Positions 46,974-58,757 of a stretch of 64,000 nucleotides of DNA are shown in pieces. Numbering within the stretch: the stretch's first letter is position 1; each line of letters begins with the position of its first letter. Source of the stretch: Cannabis sativa (lineage: Eukaryota; Streptophyta; Magnoliopsida; Rosales; Cannabaceae); the NCBI RefSeq assembly GCF_029168945.1, contig NC_083602.1, positions 28,941,323 through 29,005,322 of the forward strand, read 5' to 3'. Under the pieces are notes generated by a model. The model saw only the letters and a program-made list of their open reading frames with translations, did no database searches and was not told the origin of the DNA. Position numbers and translations under genes: made by a program.

Positions 46974-47703
46974 TTACTGGTAGTAGGGTCGCAAATGTTC
47001 CACGTTCTCGTAGTTCTTTATCAGCGAGCCATTCAGCTGAGCCAATTTGTAAACCCCGATTCCTACTATTGCTTTGATCACATAAGGACCCTCCCAGTTT
47101 GGGTTGAATACTTCTGCAGATGCGTCTCTCATATTTGCAAACACTCGCCTTAGCACCAAGTCTCCAACGTTGAAAAGCCTCTTTTTCACTCTTTTGTTGA
47201 AGTATCTTATTACTTGGTGTTGGTATGCTGCATTAGTAATCTGTGACTCAGTACATTTTCATCAAGTAGAACCAAGGATAATTTTAGAAGTTCTTGGTTT
47301 TCTTCTTGATTACAAAACTCTCTTCTGTGAGCTGAGATATTTACTTCTACAGGCAACATTGCCTCTGAGCCAAATGCTAGCGCGAATGGAGTATGTCCCG
47401 TTGCAATTTTCTCAGTCGTTCTATGAGCCCAAAGTACTTGAGGTAGTTCGTCGACCCATCTACCCTTGGCAGCATCTAATTTCTTATTGATAGTATCCTT
47501 CAAGGTCTTGTTAATAGCTTCCACTTGTCCATTCGCCTGAGGCCTGGATACTGACGAGAAGCTTTTAATTATATTGTTCCTCTCGCAGAACTCAGTGAAT
47601 AAGTCGCCATCGAACTGAGTTCTATTGTCGGATACTATCTTTATTGGAATTCCAAACCTGCAGACAATGTTTTTGACAACAAAGTTGAGGATGCTCTTAC
47701 CGA
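46974..47703 (-). pseudogene. Tat-lineage integrase, C-terminal two thirds
   Basis: Read downward from 47703: FVVKNIVCRFGIPIKIVSDN (second catalytic Asp in SDN), FSSVSRPQANGQVEAINKTL (catalytic Glu), then LPQVLWAHRTTEKIATGHTP, FALAFGSEAMLPVEV, and the C-terminal domain GDLVLRRVF..FNPNWEGPYVIKAI..GVYKLAQLNG ending HLRPYYQ. The AHRTT..TGHTPFALAFGSEAM..VE motif is typical of Tat/Athila elements, not chromoviruses. The zinc finger and first catalytic Asp are missing. A frame change lies near 47210 and 47190. It is joined at its N-terminal side to Gypsy C RNase H. Confidence 0.88.
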
Positions 47704-50608
47704 TTATGGAAACTCGCAGTCATAATCTTTGACCAGTTCTAACCATCGTCGTTGCCTCATATTTAAGTCCTTTTGAGTGAAAAAGCACTTGAGGCTTTTG
47801 CGATTAGTCAAAATCTCACACTTCTCACCATACAAATAGTGACGCCAAACTTTCAATGCAAAAACAACTGCTGCCAATTCAATATCATGGGTAGGATACC
47901 ACTGTTCATACTCTTTCAATTGCCTGGATGCATAAGCAATCACTTTCCCTGACTGCATAAGAACACAGCCTAACCCCTATTTGGACGCATCACAGTAAAT
48001 CACAAACTTTTCATCACTCACCGGTACAGGAGCGGTAATTAACCTTTATTTTAGTTCCTGGAAGCTACTTTCACACTTATCAGTCCAAACAAATTTGCAG
48101 TTCTTTCGAGTCAATTTTGTTAAGGGCGTAGAAATCTTCACAAAGCCCTCAACGAATCTTCTATAATACCCCGCCAATCCCATGAAACTTCTAACTTCAA
48201 TTGCTGATTTAGGTCGAGGCCAGTCTCTAACCGTTTCAATCTTTATCGGATCTACTAGAATACCATCTTTACTTACCACATGCCCCAAGAAACTCACCTG
48301 AGGCAACCAAAATTCACATTTCTTGAACTTGGCATACAACTTATGCTCCCTGAGACATTGTAACACCATCCGAAGATGTCTTTCGTGAGTCTCTTCTGAG
48401 TCTGAATAGATTAGAATATCATCAATAAAGACAATAACAAAATCATCCAGGAAGTCTTTGAACACTCGGTTCATCAAGTCCATAAATGCTGTCGGGGCAT
48501 TTGTTAATCCGAAGGACATTACTAGAAATTCATAGTGTCCATACCGAGTTCCGAAAGCTGTTTTGGGAATATCCTCTTCTCGAATCCTCAACTGGTGATA
48601 ACCAGATCGAAGATCAATCTTGGAGAAGACGGTCTTTCCCTAAAGCTGATCAAATAAGTCATCTATCCTTGGCAAAGGATACTTGTTCTTCACTATCAAC
48701 TTGTTTAACTCCTGGTAATCGATGCACATTCGCAAAGTTCCATCCTTCTTTTTCACGAACAAAACTGGTGCACCCCAAGGTGAAGTACTAGGTCTTGTAA
48801 ATTTTGAAATCCATCATCCCATGCAATTGGACTTTTAACTCTTTCAGCTCTGCAGGTGCCATCCTGTGAGGAGCTCTTGATACAGGCTCTGCTCCTGGTA
48901 TTAGATCAATCTCAAAATTAATTTCATGTGGTGGTAACCCCGGTAACTCCTCTAGAAACACATCCAGAAATTTCAAACCACTGGGACATGCTCCAGTCCC
49001 GTTTATGGTTCCCTGGTAATATCCACAACATTTGTTAAGAAACCAATGCACCCCTCACACAACAAATCTCTTGCCTTAAGCACTGAAATTAGGGGAATCT
49101 GGGATCGCTGCATCTTCCTCACAAATAGAAAGGGGTCCTCGACCTCAGGCTGAAAAGTTACCATCTTTCTTTTACAATCAATAGTGGCGTTGTATTTAGC
49201 AAGCCAATCCATCCCCAAAATAACATCAAAATCCTCCAGATTCAATTCTATCAAATCAACTGATAATTCCCTTCCTTCCACAAATACTAGAAGGGATCGA
49301 ACCCATCTGCTGGAGATAACCAACTCCCCAGTAGGCAACAAAGCTCCAAAACCTCTAGAAAGTACATCACTACGCCTATTCAACTTCTCAATTATTCTAC
49401 TTGAAATATAAGAATGTGTCGCACCAGAATCAATCAGAACAGTCAATAAAGTACCAGCAACAGAAAGCTAACCTGTCACAGTGGAAGGACCAGCATCAGC
49501 CTCAGCCTGAGTCAAGGCAAACACCTGGGCAGGAGCAGGTGTATCATCCTTCTTTAGCTCTGGTTGTAGTAGCTGTGGGCAATTCCTCTTCATGTGACCC
49601 ACTACCCCATAGTGGAAACAGGCCTTAGCCTGACACTCGCCCTGGTGGCGCCTTTTACATCTCAGGCATTCAGGAAAAGTCTGCCAGTTTTCATTTCCAC
49701 CACGACGGAAGCCTTGGTTACCCTGGAACCTTTTGTTTGGGCCTGCATCTGATGATTCACTAGGCCTTTTCTTGCGGTCACCGAGATCAGTACCCCTACC
49801 AGAACCAACACCTGACATTTTCTTCCACGAATATCTTCTCGAAATACTTTTCTTTCGTATCTGATCTTCTGCACCCTAAGAAACTAGGGCCAGTTAAACT
49901 ATCTGGCCATAAGTCTGAGCAAACGCAGGTTGTTTAGAAGCAACAATCACATCCTGTGTGATATGTTCATCCAACCCTCGAATAAAATTTACTTTTCTAG
50001 CAGCTTCAGCAGCTTCAGCAGCCACCTCATCTGAAGAAAACTCTCCCAGTCGATCAAACTTAGTGGCATACTCTGTCATTGTCATGTTGCCCTGAGTCAA
50101 TTGTATAATACTTCTCATAAAACAAGGTTCGGAAGGCATCCCAGGTCATGTTATTCAGGTCATGACCGTGAGACACAATCTCCCACCAAATACGGGCATC
50201 ATCTCGCAGCATAAAGATAGCACACCTGACCCGATCATTATCCTCGACCCGCATAAAATCAAAAATAGATGTTATCATACTCATCCATTGCTCTGCCTTG
50301 AGTGGATCAGTACCACCCTCAAACACCGGCGGGTTCTGCTTCCTGAACCACTCATACAACGGTTCCAAATGATTCCTTGTATCCGGTGGCACTATCAGAG
50401 GTGCCGGAGGATCAGGATTAGGGTTTAGAGCAAGCTGAGCTCGTTGCTCCCTCAATTCTCTAATTTGTTCACCCTGTTGCTGGATAGTCTCTTACATAGC
50501 GGCATATAATTCTTCCCAGTTTGGTGGTGCTAGAGGGTTCTCGCCCTCACCAGCAACCCTGAGCCCAGCTAGCTCGCGGTTACCCCTACCAGTCTGCCTC
50601 AGGTGCAT
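47704..50608 (-). pseudogene. Gypsy C gag-protease-RT-RNase H (chromovirus type)
   Basis: Polyprotein starting MHLRQTGRGNRELAGLR at 50608. Gag: AEQWMSMITSIFDFMRVEDN, ARIWWEIVSHG. Knuckle: CLRCKRRHQGEC and ACFHYGVVGHMKRNC, where the second Cys of the CCHC is Tyr. Protease: [81 protein letters not shown] (both catalytic Asp present), [26 protein letters not shown]. RNase [39 protein letters not shown], ending [10 protein letters not shown] at 47704. Breaks: a stop at about 50494, frameshifts near 50100 and 49880, a stop at about 48641. The relationship to Gypsy B is close (same [17 protein letters not shown] block). Confidence 0.93.
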
Positions 50609-50831
50609 AATCTATACACCTGCAGTCACATTCCAGGTAATAACAATACTGATAAGTATTTCCATATATCATAGTCCTTCCCACACATTACCAATATTAG
50701 CACAATTCATATAATCAGGCATTCAGATAATTAACAAATTACCATTTACTAAAAGCTTACTAAACCATGAGTCGAACGAGTCCTCGCAGCCAATGTACAT
50801 ATCAAATCAGTCTTCAGGATCTAAAAACCTT

Positions 50832-50846
50832 GGCGCTCTGATACCA
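50832..50846 (-). promoter_or_regulatory. Primer binding site of Gypsy C
   Basis: The minus strand reads TGGTATCAGAGCGCC beside the LTR, complementary to initiator-Met tRNA. It confirms 50850-52902 as the 5' LTR. Between it and gag (50609-50831) is leader without a frame. Confidence 0.9.
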
Positions 50847-50849
50847 TGT

Positions 50850-52902
50850 TGTAACGCCCTGTCCAATAGGGACGCCGCATGTGTGTGTTTTTATAAAATT
50901 CTTATTTAAGTACTATATAATTGTACCAAAAGTGTGGGTAATTAAATTTTTGATAATTAAAATCAAGCATATAAAAACTCCTTTATAGTAAAAGATAAGT
51001 AATGAGAACTACAGGGATCCCCTATTTTCAAAATATTACAAACTAGTTTATTAGTACTTTTACAACATAAACTTTGCAACTCCAAAATACTATCAAAACG
51101 GAGTATCCTATTCACTAGGCCGAGTCACTGCGGCTGATATGTACATTGCTGCTACGACCTCGAACTCATGGTTGCTCAACCTTTGCTTTCCCCTTACCTG
51201 CACCATAAAGCACCTGTGATTCACAGAGACTCAGCAAGAAAAGTGAATAAAATTATAACCAGTAATGTTTAGCAATTCAATCTCAAATTAACTTGCATAC
51301 ACATTTACACAATAATATAAACACCACTCTGGTACTTTATGAAGTATCCCTTTTTACCACTCGTTAACTACTAGCTGAATATGTTACTATTGTTGCCCGA
51401 TAAAGGATACGATAAGTAAGAAACCTATCCGTAGTTTCAAGAGTAATTACTCGTAACGGTATTAACCGTTCCCAACCCTAGGTCATAACCTAGGCTCAAC
51501 AAATATCTAATCAAAGTCTTGATAATAATCAAGGCCATAACCATTCAACCATTAATATTTAGCCACATACGGTGCTTACCAGTTTTCTTACCTTAGTTTA
51601 GAGCTCAAACGTACGGGCCAACCTGAGTGGAAAAATAAGCTAAGCGATCCCCAGTCCTATGTCACGATAATTGAAAACTGAATGAATATCTTAACTAGAA
51701 ATTTCCAGTTTAAAACCCTAATTCAAAACCGAATATAACCTAGCCCCCAAACAACTCCAAAATAGATCAAATAACTCATAAACAACCAAAGATAGGTACC
51801 AGGTTCCACCCCGAGCCAAAATAGGGTTCGGAGAAAACCTGAGAATTTTTCCCTTGCAGGCAATCGGTCGACCGGTTCTAGTATACCAGAACAATCGGTA
51901 GACTGGTTTCTGGCAGACCAGAACAATTCTGGGTTTTTTCCCCAGCTCGAACAAAAACCATCACAGACCTAAACAGCATTTCCAGAACAGTATAACATAC
52001 CAAATACAGCATATCCAACACATCAATTAACCACAATTAATCAATTAGCTCAAAATCACTTTCTCTAATGAAAATTAATCTCAATTTATCACTTTTAACA
52101 CAAATCCGACCAAACAGCCCCTAACTCTAATCAAATTAAACTTAAACAAGCTTCAATTTGACCCCAAGAACCAACTCTAACTTCAGTTTATACCTCACCC
52201 TAGAAATCCTTAAAACCCTTACCAAAACCTAAACTAAACTCAAGAAAATCAAAGGAAAAAGTAGTAAGATCATACCTCAACTTGGCTAACTTCTAGAGTT
52301 AGAAATTTGCTCAAGAATTTGATGAAGTGAGATGAATTTTCCTTGGTTTTTAGCTTCTTCTAGGGCTAGGCAGAAGGAAAGAAAAAAAAAAGAGATTATG
52401 GTTAACTTGTTTCATAAGCTTTTCCCTTAAATAGGGTTTTTTTTTTTTTTTTTTTTTTCAATCAGCCCATAAATAATTAAACTTAAAATACCTATTCTTA
52501 AAGAATGAAAAAATTATCCTCCAAAGAAACTTAATTTTTAAAATAACCTAGGGGCATTTTTGGTAATTTTACTAATCCATTAAACCGACATTCTAAAACT
52601 TCTAACCTAGTCCGAAATACTCTCAAAATAATTCATCCATTAATGTCGTGACATTTCTAACCACAATGCTTAATTTCCACAGTCGCTGGGCTCGATAAAA
52701 TATTTTTATTTCAAAAATAGCATCCTCGATACCCACATATCTCAATATAATCTCTGTAATTAATGAATTACGCTATATATCATTCAATAAATTCTCAGTA
52801 GTTACCCTAAGTAAGATCATAATCTTACTTCGTTACCAAAATAATTACATATTTAATAAAACATGTCTATTTAAACATTATTTTATTTTCTGGTATATTA
52901 CA
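50850..52902 (-). mobile_element. Gypsy C 5' LTR (2.05 kb)
   Basis: Plus-strand ends are TGTAACGCCC and TGGTATATTACA; GTTAA follows on the right. It carries a hairpin cluster at 51441-51533 and a paired ~35-bp repeat around CAATCGGT (51861, 51893), plus a T18 run near 52440. The matching 3' LTR is not present, because pol is joined to Tat sequence at 47703. Confidence 0.88.
51441..51533 (-). repeat. Hairpin cluster in LTR C
   Basis: Four perfect stem-loops in 93 bp (plus-strand reading): GAGTA..TACTC (51441-51452), AACGGT-atta-ACCGTT (51455-51470), CCTAGGT-cata-ACCTAGG (51477-51494) and CTTGAT-aata-ATCAAG (51518-51533). Stems differ in sequence, while loops stay at four bases. Confidence 0.88.
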
Positions 52903-52952
52903 GTTAAAGAATAAGAAACATATGTAACTTATGAAGTAGAATTTTGCTTTTA

Positions 52953-53590
52953 TAGAGCAGAATAGTTATTGGGAAGGTAGGAAAAATTAATTAGCATTAA
53001 ATGTTCAACTGTACACGTGTATGGCATGCAATGGGCATTCATCAATATTATGTCGATACGTTATCGATATGTTACCGATAGTTTTGTGATAATAAAAATT
53101 GAGGTCACACTTTATCGAGTTGATATCAATGATAAGTCGATAGCTTATCGACTGCCTCAAAAATTTTATAGAGTAGAAGTTGGGAAGGTAAGAAAAATTA
53201 ATCAGCGTTAAATGTCCAATAGTACACGTGTATGTCATGGAATGTGCATTTATCGATATTATGTCGATACGTTGTCGATAGTTTGTTGAAAGTCATAATT
53301 TTTATTCACACCTTTGTCGATGTGATATCGATGATAGGTCAACAGTTTGTCGACAGTCTCGCCAGATTTATAGAGTAGAAGTTGAGAAGTTGGGAAAAAT
53401 TAATTAGCATTAAATGTTTAATTGTACATGTGTATGTCATGTAATGTGTATTTATCGATATTATGTCTACACATTGTCGATTGTTTGTCGATAGGATCCA
53501 AAAATGATACAAGCTTAATTTGAGGTCACTCTTTATCGATATGATATCAATGATATGTCGATACTCTGTCGATGATGCCACTGCTCGAAA
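52953..53590. repeat. ~200-215-bp tandem repeat, TCGATA-rich
   Basis: Units begin ATAGAG(C/T)AGAA at about 52953, 53168 and 53369 and contain ATTAGCATTAAATGT, TACACGTGTATG and clusters of TATGTCGATA / TTATCGATA. The array lies directly upstream of the MULE transposase remnant and is a good candidate for its subterminal region. Small frames in it (53005-53581) are artefacts of repetition. Confidence 0.8.
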
Positions 53591-53749
53591 TCATGACAGT
53601 TTTTATCAATGGAATATCGATATATAGGATGTCGATATATTGTCGATTATGTTAAATTTTTGCCGTTTTTAGTATTTTTTTAATAGTTTTTTAGTATTTT
53701 TCCCTAACTAACCTTTTTTTGTTTGAAATTGCAAGATTCACTGTGTTTC

Positions 53750-54825
53750 TTGTTGTATAGTACAATGGTGTTTGGTATGTTGATGGTTTTAATTGGGTTT
53801 ATGAAGCCAAAGGCAGTTTGACGTTGACAGTTAGAACTGACACAACCATACAACAATTGCACCATATTTTATACGAAGAGTTGGAAGTTGATCATTTGGT
53901 GTATGATTTGAAATTAGACATTTATTCCTTGTACATGAAGGGACAAATGGTACCGCCAGATATTATTAAGAAAGAACGCCAACTAAGAACGTTCTTAGAG
54001 ATGAGGGCAATAATGTCAAACACAGATTTTATGCCATTATTTGTGACTAAGGTGAGAAAAGTTGGAAATTTGGAGCCTATCCCGCCTACTAATCCTCTCA
54101 TTCGAAGTGTGGTAGGGTCTTTCGTTCTTGAAACAAGTGTTAGGATTGGTGTGAATGAGAAGGTTCCTACCAATGTAGATCAGCAGCAAGAAGTGACATG
54201 ATTTGATTAGTTTGAGGAGTTTGATACTCCCTTGAGGTTAGAGTGTGCACCGAGCAACCATGGTACATGGCGAGAATGGCAAATCCCATAATGAAAATCA
54301 CAATACACCTAGAACTAGGAGTAGTCGACAAGGCAGATCTGAAGAACATGCTCCTCCTCTTCATGCACACTTGTCAACGTTCTCGTCATTTGAAGTTTGT
54401 ACTAAGTTCAATGCTCCTATGTTGACAAAGGAAGACATAATAGAAGGGAGATACAACTTGGAAATTTTTATGAAAATTAGAAAGAAATGAGATAAGTAGT
54501 GGCTAGGTTTGCAATTAATAATAATTTTGAGTGGATGGTGAATAAGTCAGCCCCAAATGTGTTGTACGTTACATGCAAGGATCCAGATTGTAAATGGAGA
54601 TTGAGGGAGAGGAAGAAGATGTGTTTTGATAACTTTGAGGCTACTGTATTTCACAACGAACACTTATGTAACTTGAATGCGAGACATTCAAACCATCGTT
54701 AAGCAGCACCATGGGTGGTTTTCCACCTTATTAAGGGGAAGTACACCCAAGATAGAACTAAGTACAAGGGAAAAGAAATATAGAGGGGCATGTTTGACGC
54801 CTATGGTATCCAGATAAGTTATGTG
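53750..54825 (+). pseudogene. MULE (MuDR-type) transposase, N-terminal remnant
   Basis: The upstream part encodes NGVWYVDGFNWVYEAKGSLT, then TTIQQLHHILYEELEVD and YSLYMKGQMVPPDIIKKERQ, a typical plant MULE N-terminal region. After stops near 54200, the MuDR DNA-binding domain follows: FAINNNFEWMVNKSAPNVLY, VTCKDPDCKWRLRERKKMCF, FHNEHLCNLNARHSNHR. It ends at RGMFDAYGIQISYV, just where the MULE catalytic domain should begin, because E2 is inserted there at 54826. In-frame stops (for example TGA near 54200, TAA at 54289, TAA at 54700) show decay. The catalytic domain would lie beyond the window. Confidence 0.85.
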
Positions 54826-56150
54826 TGTTGGAATTTATTTTACCAGGATCTTAGATCTACTCACAAGTATGTTATTGTAACACCTTAAACATGTACTTCT
54901 AAAACGATATGAAATAAACACATATAAAGTATAAGAAACCTTACAGTGGTTGCAGCGGAATATAATGTCTCCTTCCACTCAGATCTCTAACCCTTGTATC
55001 CTTTCTGTCGCAGAGTATCACCAAGATCTGAGCCCGAATGTCCTTCTCTTCAGTTTGGATTCTTCACAATCTTCCAGACTATGATGAGATACCACTTGAT
55101 GTGTGTGGGCACTACTCTATCACTAAGGGTTTCGAAAAACTTGAAGAAGGAAAGGGAGAGAGAGAGGTCGGCTATAGAAGAGGAAGTGAAGGCTCAAATT
55201 TTTCTGAAAGCAAAATTTCTGATTTACAATCACTCTACAAGTGTGACCCATCACTATCTATTTATAGGTAACCAATAGGTTTAGGTTAGGAATTATTGGA
55301 CATTAAAATAATGAAAATATTAATTGGAAAAATCCAATTAAATGGCCGGCCAAGGTGTAGTGGGCCCCACTTTGGTTTGCAATTTTACCAATTTTCATTC
55401 TTATTTTTTTGAAAGCGCCAATTTTCTAATTAATAAACAAAACCTAGAATCTCTTTTCTTCACAAGTTTGCCCTTGCTTAGTGAAAATTCATAAACTAGA
55501 CATAGTCTAATCTTAGAATTATAATTGATTAATTAAAATCAATTAACTTAGTCTTACAAGCAGTATGGTCTCAACTAGAATGGGGACCATGGGCCTATAT
55601 TTCTGAGCTTCCAATAAGCCGATCAGGAATTTACCAAGTAAATTCACTAGCTTATTAATTCCTTGTTGCATCCACTCTTGGAACTTAGAATTGCACTCTC
55701 AGTCAACTAGTGATATTGACTTAGAAAGATATGACGGTAAGTATTATAATATCTTTACTAAGATCAATATCGGTCCAGTCCAATGTATACTCCATACATC
55801 CGAGACCAGTATACTATGACAATGTTTTGGAAAGAACATAATACTTATACAAAGTGTAAGTACACTTCATTGCTGATTATCACATCAGTGTAAATCCAAT
55901 GCACTGATGAAACATAGACTTTGTCTTTCGAAGCATATAATCACAATCACATTCCACTGTGTTGACATCACTGTAATTGTGTATGTCTATATGTTCTGGA
56001 CTTAACAGATTTTCTGTATATATATATATATACAAATTAAACCATAAACATGAATAAAACATGTGAGCATAAATGATTTCAAATCATTTTTATTGTTGAC
56101 AAATCAGATTAGATTGTAATGGGTTTTATTTGGGGCATAAAATCCTAACA
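54826..56150 (-). mobile_element. E2 3' LTR with internal deletions
   Basis: Compared with the right LTR and E1, about 120 bp is missing near 55425 (CAATTTTC joins TAATTAATAAAC). Compared with E1, about 440 bp is missing near 55702 (GCACTCTCAG joins TCAACTAGTG). The purine tract near 55155 holds only about five GA units. Confidence 0.85.
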
Positions 56151-57964
56151 AACTCCCACTTGCACTAACATAAAACAAGTTATGCACTCCAAACAATCTA
56201 TTGTCTTGATCTTCAAATCAAGTGTAGTATATTTGACTCAACCCAAATTTCTGGAACCATGTTCATAAAACATTATGCAACATCCTTTACTATATGCATT
56301 ACTCATCAAGGGATAATGAAAATTTTTATTGCTAATTAAGGACATCTTGTAAAAACAGAAGATATATCTATCATTCTATTAAAGAATGAAATAGAGATAA
56401 TACAGTATAGAATTTTTTTCAGTTGAATAACTTTCTGGTATTACGAATTTGAAAAGTTATGTATATCTTCACTGATGGAGCTTGAATTATTATAGATGGG
56501 TTTTTACACTCTTCTAGAATAACTTCTCCACCCCAGAGTAACCACCATCTCGAATTCTTAATGAGTTGGTGTAGATATAAGGATTACTAATATAAAGTTC
56601 CTTACTATCTAACATATAGGTCACTTTCATAAATCTTTCTTGACTGTCCCCTAATGTTCCTTATTTGATTACATCTCAGATGGCTCCCACTCAGCAGTAG
56701 GTGTCTGGTTAAATTATACATTTATCCTCTTACTACGGTTTTGAGGGATACCTAGCTGTGACATATTATCTTAGTCTGAAACTTCTAGACTAAGTCATCA
56801 ACATAGCAATCAAATTGAGATACCATAAAATTTTATGAGGATTAGAAATCTTTGCTCAAGTCATTCGAATAGACTATGCAAGAATTCTTCTATCTTATTC
56901 TCATAATTCTGATAAGTTATTTCTATCCACACGAATGGTTAGATTTACTTTCTTAGTAGTGTTCTTAAGTTCCTATCACAAGTGTCAACCAAATGAAGAT
57001 GGGTAAAGAATTTTGAAATTCTCCCACTCAATTAAGGTAGTGTGATACATTGTCAAAGAACTTTATAGGTATCAATTTCTATTACAACAGTAAATATAAA
57101 CTGGAACATATAATCAAGATCAAGAATTTACTCTAATAATTGCTAATTCATTATATTACTTCCATGTTTCAAATTATGTGTGACAAAGAATATTGTGGTA
57201 TATAATCCACCCCTAAGTATATAGATATTATGATCCACCCCTGAGGGATATAGAGATCACGGTTCTATTAGTGTTATAAAGATCATGTGGAGTTTCGAAT
57301 ATAATCCAGAGTTCAATAGATATAAAAGATCGTTGAACTGCATATTCTTCTTAACTTTTTCTCCACCCCTATCAGATCAAAAGATGTTTTTATTAAACGA
57401 ATTCTTAATAATTGTTTTAGAATTAACAATTATTCATAAACATAGAAAATTAATTCTAAGTGTTTATGTAGTATTAACTCGTTGAAGAGTGGAAAATACT
57501 ATAGAATTTGTATCAATAATAAAAACACATACACAAACATTAAAATATATAAATATAGTTGGTATTGGTATAAATAAGATAAGATAAACGAAGCTCAATT
57601 CATAAATGCAGTTCATTTCAAAATAGAAAACTTTATTAAAAATTCTCTAAAATTAAAAGGAATTGTCTGCTACAATATGAAAAAAAAAATAGGAAATAAA
57701 ATTCAAAACTAATAATTGAAATCCAAATTGTTCTTAAACTAAAACAATTAATTCAAAATTAAAGAAGATTCCGAGCTTCATCTTCATCTTGGACTATCTC
57801 CACCCTTTTGTCCAACTATCTAATCAACTCGCTAAGATAGCATCCGAGTTCAAGCAGTTGTGGCTGAAATAAGAAGAAAACAAATAAACATGGTTAGTAG
57901 GTCCAGAATTAATAATCCAAATGGATACTAATTCACTAAAACACATCAGTTTATACGGAAAGAA

Positions 57965-58045
57965 GTACCTTGCTTCTTTGCTAGAAATTTAGGGCATTGG
58001 GGTTTCCAATGGCCTTTTTCATTGCAATAGAAGCATTTTCCTTTG
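57965..58045 (-). pseudogene. E2 gag zinc knuckle (CCHC), severed by MITE
   Basis: The minus strand encodes KGKCFYCNEKGHWKPQCPKF, a complete CX2CX4HX4C knuckle that binds RNA in Copia gag. It should directly follow the gag segment ending at 58752, but a 0.7-kb inverted-repeat element separates them. Confidence 0.9.
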
Positions 58046-58757
58046 AATAATTATCTTTTTTACCCCTTGTACTTATGACACTATACTATTATGCCCCTTA
58101 ATCTATTCAGCTTGTTATAAATAGTCCTTGTATAATTTTATATGCATACATTTAGTCCTTCTGTTTATTTTGTTTAAAAATACTGTTTGTATTGATGATG
58201 TGGTATTATAACAAAGGATAGAGTAGTAATTTCATCTCTTTTTAGAGGGAAAATTGACTATGAGGTGGCATAATAACTGACAATGAAAGATGATTAAAAA
58301 ATGATTTCATAACCTTTTAAAAAAATTTAATAAAAATAATTTTATTAAAATAATTCCAATCGTTTTTTAGCAGTTCAAATTAGAAAAAGGTGTAAAATTA
58401 GGATTCTACAGTATTTGAAGAGATGGATATCACTAGAAAGAACATGGGATTTTTGGAAAATTAAGGTAATGATATTCTATTTTTTGGGATGTTATTTTTC
58501 ATTTTTTTTTCCTGTGATTGTAATTTTTATGACTTGTAATTTATTTTCCTAATGGTATATAATTTTTCAACTACTATCTATGTATAATGCCACATTATTA
58601 ATTTAACGATAACTTTAGTCAATTTTAACAAAATTAGATAGAAGGATTATACTATTCCAACTGATATATTTTAGGGGGTATTTTTAACTACACTTATAAA
58701 TTAAGGGGCATCATAGTATAGTGTCATAAGTACAGGGACTAAAAAAGCTAATTATTC
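58045..58757. mobile_element. MITE with ~55-bp terminal inverted repeats
   Basis: The left arm starts GAATAATTATCTTTTTTACC at 58045. The right arm, reverse-complemented from 58757, starts GAATAATTAGCTTTTTTAGT. Both continue GTACTTATGACACTATACTA and ATGCCCCTTAAT. The inside is AT-rich and non-coding. The duplication is ambiguous because the edges are nearly palindromic; TAATTAT occurs in direct orientation at both (58048-58054, 58749-58755). It interrupts E2 gag, so it is younger than E2. Confidence 0.85.

Noticed and set aside
53005..53581. Several 60-80-residue frames upstream of the MULE gene
   Set aside because: They track the ~200-bp tandem repeat on both strands and share no similarity with transposases.
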